The translations under genes were made by a program, and so were the position numbers. Shown here piece after piece: positions 33,762 through 43,600 of a stretch of DNA of 64,000 nt (the stretch's first letter is position 1; each line of letters starts with the position of its first letter). Source of the stretch: Mesorhizobium sp. NZP2298 (GTDB taxonomy: Bacteria; Pseudomonadota; Alphaproteobacteria; Rhizobiales; Rhizobiaceae). The stretch is taken from positions 1,426,001-1,490,000 of the forward strand of contig NZ_CP033365.1 of NCBI RefSeq assembly GCF_013170825.1, written 5' to 3'. Below the pieces are notes generated by a model. That model worked only from the letters and a program-made list of their open reading frames with translations, did not search any database and was not told where the DNA came from.

Positions 33762-36098
33762 TCAGGCCGTCTTGGCCATCACCGTTTCGCTGAGCCATGT
33801 GCCGATCTTGGCGCCGAGGCGGTCTGGCGAGACCGGCTTCGGCAGATAGTCGTCCATACCGGCCTCGATACATTTGTCGCGATCGCCCTTCAGCGCGTGC
33901 GCGGTGACGCCGACGATCGGGATATGGCCGCCCGACGCGGCCTCGATCGCCCGGATGGCGCGGGTTGCCTCGTAGCCGTTCATCTCGGGCATCGAGACGT
34001 CCATCAGGATCAGTTTCGGATGCAGCGACCGGTACATCTCGACCGCCGTGCGGCCATTGCCGGCGATGCGATAGCTCAGACCGAGCCCGTTGAGGATCTG
34101 GCCGAACACCAGTTGGTTCACCTCATTGTCCTCGGCGATGAGGATGTCGATCGGGCCGTTCGGCGTGGTGGTCGATTCCGATACTGTCATGGCCGGCACG
34201 GCTGGGCCACGGATCACCGTGAAGGCAGGCGGAGCCGCCTGCGGCGTCTGGACCGGCTCGCGAACGAAATGCGCCTTGCCGGCCTGCGAGCGGGCCTTCT
34301 GGATAACCGAGATGACCGTGCCGAGCAGGATCGCCGAGCGTGCCGGCTTGGTCAGATGCGCCGATATGCCGAACTCGATGATCATCTTGCCGAAATCGAC
34401 CTGGTCGACGGAGGTCAGGATAACGATCGGGATGGCGGACAGCCGGCTGTCGGCGGCGATGGCTCGGGCGACATCGGCGCCATTCATGCCGGGCATCTGG
34501 TAGTCGAGGATGATGCAGTCGACGCTGGCACCCAACTGGCAGGCGCGATCGAGGAAGGCGAGCCCCACGGCGCCGCTTTCGGCTGCCGCGCAGTCGAAGC
34601 TCCAGCTTCTGAGCTGCTCGAGCAGGATCTCGCGGTTGACCGGGTTGTCGTCGATGACCAGCACGCGCGCGCCGGTGACGTCGACCGGCACGACCGCGTC
34701 GCGCGCCTCGGCGTGATGCACGGGCAGCGGCACCGCGAACCAGAAGACGGAACCGCGCCCGATCTCGCTCTCGACGCCGATCTTGCCGGCCATCAGGTCG
34801 ACGAGGCGCGCGGCGATGGCAAGCCCCAGGCCGGTGCCTTCGTGACGGCGGGTCGAGGATCCGTCGACCTGGGCGAATTTCTCGAACACGTTCTGCAGTT
34901 TCTCGGCCGGGATGCCGATGCCGGTATCCTCGACGCGCAGCTTGAGGTGGACAACATCGTTGACGGTCTCGCCGCCGACATCGATCAGCACATGGCCCTT
35001 CTCGGTGAACTTCACCGCATTGCCGACCATATTGGTGACGATCTGCCGGAACCGGCCGGCGTCGCCGACGACATGGGCCGGCAGGCGCGGATCGACGCGC
35101 ACGATCAGTTCGAGGTTCTTTTCGGCGACACGTGCCGAAACCAGCGTCGCCACATCCTCGACCGCTTCGGAGAGACGGAACGGGGCAGGGTCCAGGGTGA
35201 GCTGTCCGGCATTGATCTTGGAGAAATCGAGGATGTCATTGATGATGGTGAGCAGCGCATTGCCCGATTTGACGATGACGTCGGTGAAGGTCTTCTGGCG
35301 CGCGGTCAATTCGGTCTTGGCCAGCAATTCGGCCATGCCGAGCACGCCGTTCATCGGTGTGCGGATCTCGTGGCTCATATTGGCCAGGAATTCGGACTTG
35401 GCGCGGTCGGCGGCTTCGGCCTTGAACAGGGATTCGGCCGATTGGGCAAAGGCGCGGCGGATCGCCTGCTCCATCGGCCGGAAGATCCAGAAGGCGACGA
35501 TGGCCAGGACGCCGAACAACAGGCCGCTCGCCCACAGCAGCAGCCGGTCGCTGGAAGCGTCGGCCAGATGGCGCTCGTCATCCATCGCGGTGCGGACACG
35601 CACCAGCATCGGCTGGACAAACAGGTCGTTCTGGTTGCGGATTTCCCGGTAGCTCCATTCATCGGCTTTTTGCGCCACCGACATCAGGTTGAGGTTGCGC
35701 ACCATGTCGCGCGGCGACCAGAACAGATCGCCGTTGACGGAAGAGGCTTCGAGTTCGTTGATGGTCTTGGCCGACAGGCGCGGACGTATCGCGGCGAGCT
35801 GGGCGGTCAGTGTGTCGATCTCGCGGGTCAGGCGTTCGGAATGGTCACGCGCCGAAGCGGTCAGCGCATCGCGCGTTTCGTTGCGCCAGGCAGACCCTGT
35901 CGTCTCGGCGAAGCTGGTCGCGTTGCGCAGGTCGCGGGTGAAGACGACGAGGTTGCTGCTCAGCGCATCGATGTCATGGCGGAAGGAATTGACACGGTCG
36001 AGCGCAATCATGATGGCCATGGAAGCCAGCGCGAAAATCAGCAGTCCTGAAAGGTAGCGGATCCGGACAGACCGGATGAAGGAAGAATATTCCGGCAT
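33762..36098 (-). CDS. Hybrid sensor histidine kinase with two receiver domains
   Basis: This 778-residue membrane protein has a TM segment near residues 10-35, a roughly 145-residue periplasmic helical sensor region, a second TM ([20 protein letters not shown]), and cytoplasmic kinase modules. HisKA has [20 protein letters not shown] with the phosphorylated H243; the ATPase domain contains [20 protein letters not shown] and [14 protein letters not shown]. Two REC domains follow ([59 protein letters not shown]). No Hpt domain is present, so a phosphorelay partner is encoded elsewhere. An ATG start is preferred over GTG at 36113. Signal unknown. Confidence 0.92.
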   Translation of the reverse strand: MPEYSSFIRSVRIRYLSGLLIFALASMAIMIALDRVNSFRHDIDALSSNLVVFTRDLRNATSFAETTGSAWRNETRDALTASARDHSERLTREIDTLTAQLAAIRPRLSAKTINELEASSVNGDLFWSPRDMVRNLNLMSVAQKADEWSYREIRNQNDLFVQPMLVRVRTAMDDERHLADASSDRLLLWASGLLFGVLAIVAFWIFRPMEQAIRRAFAQSAESLFKAEAADRAKSEFLANMSHEIRTPMNGVLGMAELLAKTELTARQKTFTDVIVKSGNALLTIINDILDFSKINAGQLTLDPAPFRLSEAVEDVATLVSARVAEKNLELIVRVDPRLPAHVVGDAGRFRQIVTNMVGNAVKFTEKGHVLIDVGGETVNDVVHLKLRVEDTGIGIPAEKLQNVFEKFAQVDGSSTRRHEGTGLGLAIAARLVDLMAGKIGVESEIGRGSVFWFAVPLPVHHAEARDAVVPVDVTGARVLVIDDNPVNREILLEQLRSWSFDCAAAESGAVGLAFLDRACQLGASVDCIILDYQMPGMNGADVARAIAADSRLSAIPIVILTSVDQVDFGKMIIEFGISAHLTKPARSAILLGTVISVIQKARSQAGKAHFVREPVQTPQAAPPAFTVIRGPAVPAMTVSESTTTPNGPIDILIAEDNEVNQLVFGQILNGLGLSYRIAGNGRTAVEMYRSLHPKLILMDVSMPEMNGYEATRAIRAIEAASGGHIPIVGVTAHALKGDRDKCIEAGMDDYLPKPVSPDRLGAKIGTWLSETVMAKTA

Positions 36099-36211
36099 GC
36101 GCAACCCCAACACATACGCATTATTTTAACGATCGGGATTACGCTTCATTTACATTAAGATTCCGTTCGCGCGGACGGCGCGATTGCTCTTGCATAGGGC
36201 GTCGCGACGGA

Positions 36212-36967
36212 TCAGATCGATGCGGTGATGCCGCCGTCGACATAAAGGATATGACCGTTGACAAAGGACGAGGCATCGGAGGCCAGGAACACGCAGGCCC
36301 CGACCAGTTCCTCGACCTTGCCCCAGCGGCCGGCCGGCGTGCGCTTCTCAAGCCAGGCGCTGAAGGCAGGATCGGCGACGAGGGCCGCATTGAGCGGCGT
36401 ATCGAAATAGCCGGGTGCGATGGCGTTGCATTGCAGGCCGTGTTTGGCCCAGTCGGTCGCCATGCCCTTGGTCAGGTTGCCGACCGCGCCTTTCGTCGCC
36501 GTGTAGGGCGCGATGCCGGGGCGGGCGAGTGCTGTCTGCACACTGGCGATGTTGATGATCTTGCCGCGGCCTCGCCTGATCATGTGGCGTGCGACCGCCT
36601 GACCGACATGGAAGACGCTGGCGACATTGGTCTGCAGCATGCGCTCGAACGCATCGGCGGGGAAATCCTCAAGCGGCGTGCGGAACTGCATCCCGGCATT
36701 GTTGACCAATATGTCGATCGGCCCGCCAGACAGTTCGAAATTGTCAATCGCCGAGCGGACCGCGTCATGATCGGTCGCGTCGAAGGCGAGCGTTTCCGCC
36801 CCAGGGATCTGCGCCGCCGCCGCGCCGAGTTTCGCGGCGTCACGGCCGTTGAGGATCACGCTCGCGCCGGCTTGCGCCAAGCCCTTGGCCAGAGCGAGCC
36901 CGATGCCTTGCGACGAGCCGGTTACGAGCGCCCGGCGCCCGCTGAGGTCGAACAGATTGGACGACAT
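36212..36967 (-). CDS. SDR family oxidoreductase (gluconate 5-dehydrogenase-like)
   Basis: This 251-residue classical short-chain dehydrogenase has the cofactor motif VTGSSQGIGLALAKGLAQ (TGxxxGIG), NNAG, and the catalytic S-x12-YxxxK set in IINIASVQTALARPGIAPYT with YTATK. The C terminus ACVFLASDASSFVNGHILYV is standard. Overall it resembles gluconate 5-dehydrogenase/IdnO, which reduce 5-ketogluconate, but substrate cannot be assigned with certainty. It stands alone on the minus strand after the histidine kinase. Confidence 0.9.
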   Translation of the reverse strand: MSSNLFDLSGRRALVTGSSQGIGLALAKGLAQAGASVILNGRDAAKLGAAAAQIPGAETLAFDATDHDAVRSAIDNFELSGGPIDILVNNAGMQFRTPLEDFPADAFERMLQTNVASVFHVGQAVARHMIRRGRGKIINIASVQTALARPGIAPYTATKGAVGNLTKGMATDWAKHGLQCNAIAPGYFDTPLNAALVADPAFSAWLEKRTPAGRWGKVEELVGACVFLASDASSFVNGHILYVDGGITASI

Positions 36968-37020
36968 CGAAGCTGATCTCCCATTTGCCTCTCGCCACGC
37001 CGCCGATATCGGACCTGCCG

Positions 37021-37938
37021 TCAGCTGTTGCGCGTCGCGACGAAGGTCGCGGCTTCCTTCAGCAGCGCCGCCTTGTCGCCATAGGGGTCGAGCAGCGCGT
37101 GCGCCTGGCCAACAAGGCCATGCAACTGGCTGCGCGCCCAGTGCACACCATGCAGCGCCACCAGGGTTGCCTTGCCGGCGGCGGCGTCCTTGCCGGTCGC
37201 CTTGCCCATCTGGCTGGCGTCGGCCGTCAAATCGAGCAGGTCGTCGGCAAGCTGGAAGGCGAGGCCGATCGCCGAGCCGAATTCGGCGAGCCGTTCCCGA
37301 TCCTCTGCCGGCGCGCCGGCGATGATGGCACCCGCCTCGCAGGCGAAGCGGATCAGCGCGCCGGTCTTCATCGCCTGCAGCCTTATGATACCGGTCTCGT
37401 CGGGCGGCGTCTGTTCGGCTTCGAGGTCGAGCTTCTGGCCGCCGACCATGCCGCCGGCACCGGCGGCGCGGGCAAGCGCCAGCACCAGGGCGGCCCGCCG
37501 CTCGGCCGGCAACACGGTCGCCTCACCGGCGATGATGTCGAAGGCCAGCGTCAGCAAGGCGTCGCCGGCCAGGATGGCGGTCGCCTCGTCGAAGGCCTTG
37601 TGCACGGTCGGCTGGCCGCGGCGCAGATCATCGTCGTCCATCGCCGGCAAATCGTCATGGATCAACGAATAGCAATGCACGCATTCGAGTGCGGCGGCGA
37701 CGCGCTGCGCCGCCTCGCCATCGGCGGAAAACAAGGCCGCACTTTCCATGACCAGGAAGGGACGAAGGCGCTTGCCGCCGTTCAGCACGCCATGGCGCAT
37801 CGCCGCCATCAGACGATCGGGCCGCGCGATCTCGCCCGAAAGCGGACGGTCGTCGAGCAACCGCCGCAGCAGCACCTCGATGGCGGCTGCCCGCCGGATA
37901 AGCGCCATTTCGAACGCCATTTCGTCGTCATTCGTCAT
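37021..37938 (-). CDS. ispA: Polyprenyl synthetase (farnesyl/geranyl diphosphate synthase type)
   Basis: This 305-residue enzyme elongates DMAPP/GPP with IPP to farnesyl diphosphate or longer chains. The first aspartate-rich motif is SLIHDDLPAMDDDDLRRGQP and the second is FQLADDLLDLTAD; KLDLEAEQ and the GKATLVALHGVHWAR region are also typical of FPP synthases. The start MTNDDEMAFEMALIRRAA at 37938 fits; the frame extends further upstream without support. IspG in the same window makes its precursor, although the genes are not linked in an operon. Chain length is inferred. Confidence 0.9.
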   Translation of the reverse strand: MTNDDEMAFEMALIRRAAAIEVLLRRLLDDRPLSGEIARPDRLMAAMRHGVLNGGKRLRPFLVMESAALFSADGEAAQRVAAALECVHCYSLIHDDLPAMDDDDLRRGQPTVHKAFDEATAILAGDALLTLAFDIIAGEATVLPAERRAALVLALARAAGAGGMVGGQKLDLEAEQTPPDETGIIRLQAMKTGALIRFACEAGAIIAGAPAEDRERLAEFGSAIGLAFQLADDLLDLTADASQMGKATGKDAAAGKATLVALHGVHWARSQLHGLVGQAHALLDPYGDKAALLKEAATFVATRNS

Positions 37939-38012
37939 GGCCGGGAGCGGTAGCCGACACTCAGACGTTGCGCAAGAAGGCAAGCGCCATTATGCCGGAG
38001 CAGTAAGAGCCC

Positions 38013-38143
38013 GTTTGGAAACTCTCCTCCTGCGGTCATCTGAAGGCGTTTTCCGCGCTTCCGGTGCTTGCGTACTCGAATGTACGCTCCGGTCCGGTTC
38101 TCGAAAACACCGTCATATGATGCACGGGAGCGAGTTTCAAAAC
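38013..38143. repeat. Palindromic repeat element, copy A
   Basis: GTTTGGAAACTC (38013-38024) and GAGTTTCAAAAC (38132-38143) are inverted outer arms around a core (38055-38105) that includes GCGCTTCCGGTG, GTACGCTCCG and CCGGTTCTCG. The core is repeated at 51073-51120. Confidence 0.7.
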
Positions 38144-38211
38144 GATCTCTCTGGCACGGGTTGGGCGGCTTGGCGGAACCGATCGTCGATCATGAAACCG
38201 AAAAGCTGGAC

Positions 38212-38922
38212 ATGGCGACGAGATCGCGCGGCGTGAACCGCCGCAGTCTCAGGCGCTGGGTCCGGCGCGGCCTCATCGCGGCCGCCGTGCTGGCGCTGAT
38301 CCCGACAGTGCTGACCTTTCTTTACCTGCCGTCCTTCGTGCATCCGGTGTCGACGTTGATGCTGAAGGATCTGGCGACCTTCTCCGGCTATGACCGGCGC
38401 TGGGTGTCGATCGACGATGTCGCGCCGGTGCTGGCCCATTCCGTCATCATGTCGGAGGACGGGCAGTTCTGCTTCCACCGCGGCGTCGATCTCGGCGAAC
38501 TCAGAGGGGTCGTCGACGATGCGCTGGCCGGCGAGGCGACGCGCGGCGCCTCGACCATCACCATGCAGACGGTGAAGAACCTGTTCCTGTGGTCGAGGCC
38601 GCTGGGTTCGGTGCGCAAGGTCGTCGAACTGCCGCTGGCCGTCTATTTCGACGCGGTGATGTCGAAACGGCGGATCATGGAGATCTACCTCAACATCGCC
38701 GAATGGGGCCCCGGCATCTATGGCATCGAGGCGGCGGCGCAGCACCATTTCGGCATTCCGGCAAAACAGCTGTCCAGACGGCAGGCGGCGCTTCTGGCCG
38801 TCACGCTGCCCAATCCGATCGCCCGCAATCCGGCGAAGCCCGGGCCGGGTTTGAGACGGCTCGCCAATCTGATCGAGCGCAGGGCTGGCCGCTCTGGCGC
38901 GTATGTCGGCTGTCTCGAGTAG
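38212..38922 (+). CDS. mtgA: Monofunctional biosynthetic peptidoglycan transglycosylase
   Basis: This 236-residue enzyme polymerises lipid II into glycan strands. A membrane anchor ([20 protein letters not shown]) precedes the GT51 domain with [20 protein letters not shown] (catalytic E82), [17 protein letters not shown], and [20 protein letters not shown]. The start [20 protein letters not shown] at 38212 is chosen since the family begins there; upstream frame lies in a repeat element. The gene ends 6 bases before a second repeat element. It is typical for Rhizobiales that mtgA lies between the polyprenyl synthase gene and rpmF. Confidence 0.95.
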   Translation: MATRSRGVNRRSLRRWVRRGLIAAAVLALIPTVLTFLYLPSFVHPVSTLMLKDLATFSGYDRRWVSIDDVAPVLAHSVIMSEDGQFCFHRGVDLGELRGVVDDALAGEATRGASTITMQTVKNLFLWSRPLGSVRKVVELPLAVYFDAVMSKRRIMEIYLNIAEWGPGIYGIEAAAQHHFGIPAKQLSRRQAALLAVTLPNPIARNPAKPGPGLRRLANLIERRAGRSGAYVGCLE

Positions 38923-38927
38923 GGTAT

Positions 38928-38960
38928 ATCGATGTTCAGGTGATGCCGGCTTGACCTGAA
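38928..38960. repeat. Palindromic repeat element, copy C (outer arms only)
   Basis: TTCAGGT (38935-38941) and ACCTGAA (38954-38960) are inverted arms, preceded by ATCGATG. The same arms bracket the larger copy at 51031-51153, so this copy lacks the inner module. Confidence 0.7.
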
Positions 38961-39121
38961 CCTCAATACGCCCCAGCCTGGCCGGCTCAAAAAAATTCAC
39001 TGTAGTGCTGGCCAAAACAGTGTCAGGCGTGTATAGGCACCCAACTTTCTCAGATTTAGGCCCCGACATGGCCCTTTCACGAGGGCGGGCGGGGCTTTTG
39101 ACCATGTAGTGGAGCATATCC

Positions 39122-39304
39122 ATGGCCGTTCCGAAACGCAAAACCTCTCCGTCCAAGCGCGGCATGCGCCGCTCGGCCGACGCCCTCAAGGCCCCGACCT
39201 ATGTCGAGGACAAGAATTCCGGCGAGATGCGCCGCCCGCACCATATCGACCTGAAGACCGGCATGTATCGCGGTCGCCAGGTGCTGACCCCCAAGGAAAG
39301 CTGA
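39122..39304 (+). CDS. rpmF: 50S ribosomal protein L32
   Basis: This 60-residue protein begins [20 protein letters not shown] and ends [12 protein letters not shown], the alphaproteobacterial L32. It is a basic structural protein of the large ribosomal subunit. The zinc-binding cysteines found in some L32 are absent. The TGGAG before the ATG is a good ribosome site. A strong intrinsic terminator follows at 39338-39361. Confidence 0.97.
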   Translation: MAVPKRKTSPSKRGMRRSADALKAPTYVEDKNSGEMRRPHHIDLKTGMYRGRQVLTPKES

Positions 39305-39337
39305 TACCAGCTCTTTTTGAAGGTTTGAGTTACAAAG

Positions 39338-39361
39338 GACCGGCCTCTGGCCGGTCTTTTT
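39338..39361 (+). terminator. Rho-independent terminator of rpmF
   Basis: GACCGGCC (39338-39345) and GGCCGGTC (39349-39356) form a perfect 8-bp stem with a three-base loop TCT and are followed by TTTTT. Confidence 0.9.
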
Positions 39362-39674
39362 GCGTTTGGCGGAACTTAACAAGCAAGGTCGACGCCCGGG
39401 CCACCGTCCCCACTCCAGGATACCGACAAGCTCTTGAGGCTGTCTCCGACGGGGGCTGTGCCCAAGCGCGTCGGACACCCGCGCGCCGCGCGACCCTCCC
39501 TGGCTGACGTCCATCGACGCGACTTCCCTCAACACCAGGCCCAGCTTCCAGCATCTCATCCGTCCATCGACAGGCCTTCTTTCGATGTTTTTCGGCATGG
39601 GTGGGATTGTCAATGACGGTTTCTTATGCAATTTTCAAAATAATAGTCGGAAATCGACATCAGTGGGGAATTAC
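39362..39674. other. Intergenic region before the Lrp-type regulator (313 bp)
   Basis: No gene is seen. The last 80 bases are AT-rich (for example GCAATTTTCAAAATAATAG) in a GC-rich genome, as expected for the promoter of an Lrp-type regulator gene; an exact binding site is not assigned. Confidence 0.45.
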
Positions 39675-40169
39675 ATGTGGGATTTCGTCAGCACGAGTGA
39701 TCTCGACGACACCGAACAGGCGGTGCTTTCCCAACTCAAGGTCGACGGGCGGATGTCGAGCGTCGATATCGCCAAGCGCATCGGCGTCACCGAAGCGACG
39801 GTGCGGCGGAAGATGGCGCGCGTGCTCGAGGATCCGGATATCTGCATCCAGGCGGTCGTGCGCCCCCTGCGCAGCGATGTCGGCATTGCCGCCATCGTCG
39901 GGTTCGATGTCGATCGCGAGCACATCATCAGCGTCGCCCGGAAACTGTCGGAATATTCGTTCGTCGACAGCGTCTACGCCATGACCGGGCCGTTCGACAT
40001 CATCATCCAACTCACTTTGCCATCAACGACCAGCTTGCATGACTTCCTGGTCAGCGAACTGGCGAACGTTCCCGGGATCAAGGATTCCGAGAGCTACATG
40101 ATCGGCCGCGTGTTCAAGCACTCCGGCCGGGCCTACCAGCGCAGCAAAACCGAAGAAAAAAGAGGGTAA
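39675..40169 (+). CDS. Lrp/AsnC family transcriptional regulator
   Basis: This 164-residue protein has the AsnC-type HTH (residues 7-60: LDDTEQAVLSQLKVDGRMSS, VDIAKRIGVTEATVRRKMAR) and the RAM ligand-binding domain from about 70 (VGIAAIVGFDVDREHIISVA, VDSVYAMTGPFDIIIQLTLP). The ATG at 39675 is preceded by GTGGGGA, which fixes the start against a longer frame. It is followed two bases later by the binding-protein gene, so it is co-transcribed with the importer and ureohydrolase it probably controls. Confidence 0.92.
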   Translation: MWDFVSTSDLDDTEQAVLSQLKVDGRMSSVDIAKRIGVTEATVRRKMARVLEDPDICIQAVVRPLRSDVGIAAIVGFDVDREHIISVARKLSEYSFVDSVYAMTGPFDIIIQLTLPSTTSLHDFLVSELANVPGIKDSESYMIGRVFKHSGRAYQRSKTEEKRG

Positions 40170-40171
40170 CA

Positions 40172-41029
40172 ATGGGTGAGTTCCTTTCCGCATCGCGCCG
40201 CCGCGTCCTGTCTCTGCTCGCCGCCGCGCCGCTCTTCCTGTCCTTCGCATCCGCCGCTCATGCCGACGGGCTTGTCGACCAGATCAAGCAGCGCGGCACC
40301 ATCGTGGTCGGTACCGAGGCCGCCTTCGAGCCGTTCGAGTTCGTCCGCGACGGCCAGATCGTCGGCTACAACAAGGATATTCTCGACTATGTGGTGAGCC
40401 AGCTCGGCGTGAAGCTCGACCAGCTCAACCTGCCGTTCCAAGGGCTGCTGCCGGGCCTGCTGGCGAAGAAGTTCGACCTGATGGCCACCTCGACCGGCAT
40501 CAATGCCGAGCGGGCGGCGAAATATGCCTACACGAGGCCGACGGGCTCGTTCGAGAATGTCATCGTGGTGCGCGCCGATGAGGAGCGCATCAAGAAGCCG
40601 GAAGACATCAACGGCATGGTGGTGGCGACGCAGCTTGCCTCGTCCGTGCAGCCGATCATCGAAGCCTATGACAAGGAACTCAAGGACAAGGGCGGCAAGG
40701 GTGTCGGCGAACTGAAGCTGTTCACCTCCTTCCCCGAGACCCACGTTGCTCTCGCTTCCGGCCAGGTCGATGCCATTGTCATTGCCTCGCCTTCGGCGGC
40801 GGTGCTGATGAAGAACGTTCCCGACACCTACAAGGTCGTCGGCTCGATCGGCGAATTCTCCTACCTGTCCTGGGTCGTTCGGCCGGAGGACAAGGATCTG
40901 CGCGAATTCATCAACACCAAGATCGGCGAGCTGAAGGACAGCGGCAAGCTGAAGGAGCTGCAGCTGAAATGGTTCGGCTTCGAGATGAAGACGCCAGACC
41001 AGGGCTATCTGCCGCCCGGCGCGCTCTGA
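40172..41029 (+). CDS. ABC transporter substrate-binding protein, amino acid family
   Basis: This 285-residue protein has a signal peptide with twin arginines (ASRRRVLSLLAAAPLFLSFA) and a family 3 solute-binding domain: IKQRGTIVVGTEAAFEPFEF, GYNKDILDYVVSQLGVKLDQ and KKFDLMATSTGINAERAAKY. It starts two bases after the Lrp gene and is followed by two permease genes. The downstream ureohydrolase suggests a guanidino or amidino ligand such as agmatine or a guanidino acid; that is an inference. Confidence 0.92.
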   Translation: MGEFLSASRRRVLSLLAAAPLFLSFASAAHADGLVDQIKQRGTIVVGTEAAFEPFEFVRDGQIVGYNKDILDYVVSQLGVKLDQLNLPFQGLLPGLLAKKFDLMATSTGINAERAAKYAYTRPTGSFENVIVVRADEERIKKPEDINGMVVATQLASSVQPIIEAYDKELKDKGGKGVGELKLFTSFPETHVALASGQVDAIVIASPSAAVLMKNVPDTYKVVGSIGEFSYLSWVVRPEDKDLREFINTKIGELKDSGKLKELQLKWFGFEMKTPDQGYLPPGAL

Positions 41030-41129
41030 ACCGTTTCTCCTGAACTTGTCTGGCGTGGCGTGGGCGATGCGCTGCCGCAGCTATCGCCCGCGCCGACGAC
41101 GGACAGTGCTTCTCCGTTCGAGCTGAAAA

Positions 41130-41789
41130 ATGTTCCATTTTTCAAAAACACTGACCTTCCTGCCGCAATTCCTGACAGGCGCCGGCATCACGCTCGGCGT
41201 CTCAGCACTGGGGTTCCTGGCCGGCACGCTGATCGGCTTCGGCCTGCTGGCCTGCGGCCGGTCGCGCTGGCGCCTGGTTCGCTGGATCGGTGCGCTCTAC
41301 ACCAGCTTCATACGTGGCACGCCGTTGATCGTGCAGATCTTCGTCGTCTATTACGTGCTGCCGGGGCTGGTCGGTATCGATCTGCCGCCGCTTCTGGCGG
41401 GCGTGCTGGCGCTCAGCTTCAACAGCGCGGCCTTCGTCGCCGAGATCCTGCGCGCCGGGCTGACGCGCATTCCGGCCGGCCAGTATGAAGCGGCCAAGGC
41501 GCTCGGCCTGAAGCCCGTGGTGACCTGGTTCAAGATCATCATGCCGCAGCTGTTCAGGGCCATCATCCCGCCGATGGTCAACGAGTTCACCATGCTGGTG
41601 AAGGCCTCGTCCATCCTGTCGGTGATCGCCGTGGTCGAGCTGACCCGCACCGCGCAGAACATCATGAACGTTACCTACCGGCCGGTCGAGGCGTTCTGCA
41701 TCGCGGCGGTGCTGTATTTCATCGTGCTGTTTTCCTGCAGCCTTTTGACCCGGCATCTGGAGCGCAAGGCGGAAGGCGCGCGCGCATGA
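41130..41789 (+). CDS. Amino acid ABC transporter permease
   Basis: This 219-residue HisMQ-type permease begins MFHFSKTLTFLPQFLTGAGI and has the RGTPLIVQIFVVYYVLPGLV motif and EAA loop YEAAKALGLKPVVTWFKIIM. It overlaps the next permease gene by four bases (ATGA at 41786-41789), so translation is coupled. Confidence 0.93.
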   Translation: MFHFSKTLTFLPQFLTGAGITLGVSALGFLAGTLIGFGLLACGRSRWRLVRWIGALYTSFIRGTPLIVQIFVVYYVLPGLVGIDLPPLLAGVLALSFNSAAFVAEILRAGLTRIPAGQYEAAKALGLKPVVTWFKIIMPQLFRAIIPPMVNEFTMLVKASSILSVIAVVELTRTAQNIMNVTYRPVEAFCIAAVLYFIVLFSCSLLTRHLERKAEGARA

Positions 41790-42460
41790 CGTTCGATTTC
41801 GCCGTCATCGCTGACAACTGGCAGATCCTGGCCAAGGGCTTTGGCAATACGGTGCTGATGTGCGCCGTGTCGCTGCCATTCGGCTTCGCACTCGGCATCT
41901 TGCTGGCGCTGGTGAGGCTGAGGGGCGGACGGCTGCCGGGGGCAATCGTGTCGGCCTATGTCGAGATCTTCCGCAACATCCCGTTCCTGATCCAGATTTT
42001 CCTTCTGTTCTACGCCTTGCCGATGTTCGGCATCCGGCTCTCGCCGGTGGTGGTTTCGATCGGTGCGCTGTCGGCCTATGCCAGCGCCTATTCCGCCGAG
42101 ATCATCAGGGGAGCGATCCAGTCCATCTCATATGGCCAGGTCGAGGCCGGCTATGCGCTGGGCCTGCGCTACCTCACCATCTTCCGCAAGATCCTGGTGC
42201 CGCAGGTGCTCGGCTATATCCTGCCGGCGGCCACCAACCTCACCATCACATTGATCAAGGAATCGGCGATCCTGTCGGCGATCACCGTGCCAGAACTCAC
42301 CTACATGGCCCAGAACATCATCGGCCGCACCTTCTCGCCGGTGGAGATCTTCACCGCCATCGCATTGCTGTATTGGGGGCTGACCGCCCTTGTCGCGGCA
42401 ATCTCGCGCAGCCTGGAGCACAAGCTGCAGCCCCATCTCGCGGCCCGCCGTGGCGCCTGA
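41786..42460 (+). CDS. Amino acid ABC transporter permease
   Basis: This 224-residue permease is the second inner-membrane subunit (RNIPFLIQIFLLFYALPMFG; EAA loop VEAGYALGLRYLTIFRKILV). The gene overlaps its neighbour by four bases and is followed after 32 bases by the ureohydrolase gene rather than by an ATPase gene, which is unusual for this transporter family. Confidence 0.93.
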   Translation: MTFDFAVIADNWQILAKGFGNTVLMCAVSLPFGFALGILLALVRLRGGRLPGAIVSAYVEIFRNIPFLIQIFLLFYALPMFGIRLSPVVVSIGALSAYASAYSAEIIRGAIQSISYGQVEAGYALGLRYLTIFRKILVPQVLGYILPAATNLTITLIKESAILSAITVPELTYMAQNIIGRTFSPVEIFTAIALLYWGLTALVAAISRSLEHKLQPHLAARRGA

Positions 42461-42492
42461 TCCAAAAAGCCTTTCAACACAGAGGAGACCCC

Positions 42493-43446
42493 ATGTCCAA
42501 ACTCACCACCGCGCCGCGCGATGTCTTCCAGACATTCCTGAATTTCCCGCTGGTCGAGGATCTCGACACTCTGAAGGCCGATGTCGCCATCATCGGCATG
42601 CCCTATGGCGATCCCTACACGATCGACGAGCTGATCAACGACCAGACCAACGCGCCGACGGCGGTGCGGCGCGCCTCGCAGCGCATCAGCCAGGCGCTCG
42701 ACCGCTATGATTTCGATATTGGCGGGCCGGTCTTCGCCGGCCAAGACATCAAGGTGGTCGATGTCGGTGACGTGCCGGGCAATGCCGCCGATCATGTCGG
42801 GCACTACGGCAGGGCCGAGGCGGCGATCCGCAAGATCCTTGCCGCCGGCGCACTGCCGATCACCATCGGCGGTGACCACGGCATTCCGATTCCGATCTTC
42901 CGGGCGCTCGACGGCGAAGGCCCGATCACGCTGGTGCAGCTCGATGCCCATCTCGACTGGCGCGACAATGTCAACGGCGTCAAGGAAGGCTATTCCAGCA
43001 CCATCCGGCGGGCCTCGGAGATGGCGCATGTCAAGGATATCTTCCAGGTCGGCATTCGTGGCCAGGGCAGTGCGCGCACCGAGGAAGTGGAGGCTGCCCG
43101 CGCCTACGGCGCCAACATCATCACCACCAACGAATGGCAGGATATCGGCACCGCCGCGCTGCTCAAGCGCATTCCGGATGGCGGCCGCTACTACCTTACC
43201 ATCGACGCCGACGGACTTGACCCTGCGGTCATGCCGGCGGTGGAGGGCCCGCAGCCGGGCGGCATCAGCTACCGCCAGACGATCGACCTGATCAAAGGGC
43301 TGGTCGGCAAGGGTCGTCTCGTCGGCATGGATATCGTCGAGATCGCGCCGGCGCGCGATATCAACGAGATCACCTCGATGACGGCCGGCCATATCATCCT
43401 CAACGTCATCGGTGCCGCCGTGCGTGCTGGCTACTTCAAGCGCTGA
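42493..43446 (+). CDS. Ureohydrolase family protein (agmatinase/arginase-like)
   Basis: This 317-residue manganese enzyme belongs to the arginase/agmatinase/guanidinobutyrase family, which hydrolyse guanidino groups to urea. The metal ligands are present in GGDHGIPIP, VQLDAHLDWRD and YYLTIDADGLDPAVMP. A GAGGAGA ribosome site precedes the ATG. It is the last gene of the Lrp-ABC cluster. The exact guanidino substrate (agmatine, guanidinobutyrate, or other) cannot be told from the motifs. Confidence 0.9.
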   Translation: MSKLTTAPRDVFQTFLNFPLVEDLDTLKADVAIIGMPYGDPYTIDELINDQTNAPTAVRRASQRISQALDRYDFDIGGPVFAGQDIKVVDVGDVPGNAADHVGHYGRAEAAIRKILAAGALPITIGGDHGIPIPIFRALDGEGPITLVQLDAHLDWRDNVNGVKEGYSSTIRRASEMAHVKDIFQVGIRGQGSARTEEVEAARAYGANIITTNEWQDIGTAALLKRIPDGGRYYLTIDADGLDPAVMPAVEGPQPGGISYRQTIDLIKGLVGKGRLVGMDIVEIAPARDINEITSMTAGHIILNVIGAAVRAGYFKR

Positions 43447-43467
43447 GCCTTTTATCTCTCGTTTGCT

Positions 43468-43497
43468 CCATGTCAGCCGGGCAACCGGCTGACATGG
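43468..43497. terminator. Hairpin terminator of the ABC-ureohydrolase operon
   Basis: CCATGTCAGCCGG (43468-43480) and CCGGCTGACATGG (43485-43497) form a perfect 13-bp stem with a GCAA loop 21 bases after the stop, followed by TTGTTGC, a weak T tract. Confidence 0.8.
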
Positions 43498-43600
43498 TTG
43501 TTGCATCCGGTCTTCGACCGTGTTTGCGGCTGCGCACGAAAAATCTTGACGGCGTGCCTGCGGCGCATTCTACAGAAGGTGCCCCCTATGGAGACGCCAG

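Noticed and set aside
33897..36050. Very long plus-strand open frame of 717 codons
   Set aside because: It is antisense to the hybrid histidine kinase and reflects high GC content; it has no domain.
38013..38143. Short CRISPR-like repeat
   Set aside because: It is an inverted, not direct, repeat with no spacer series and no cas genes nearby.
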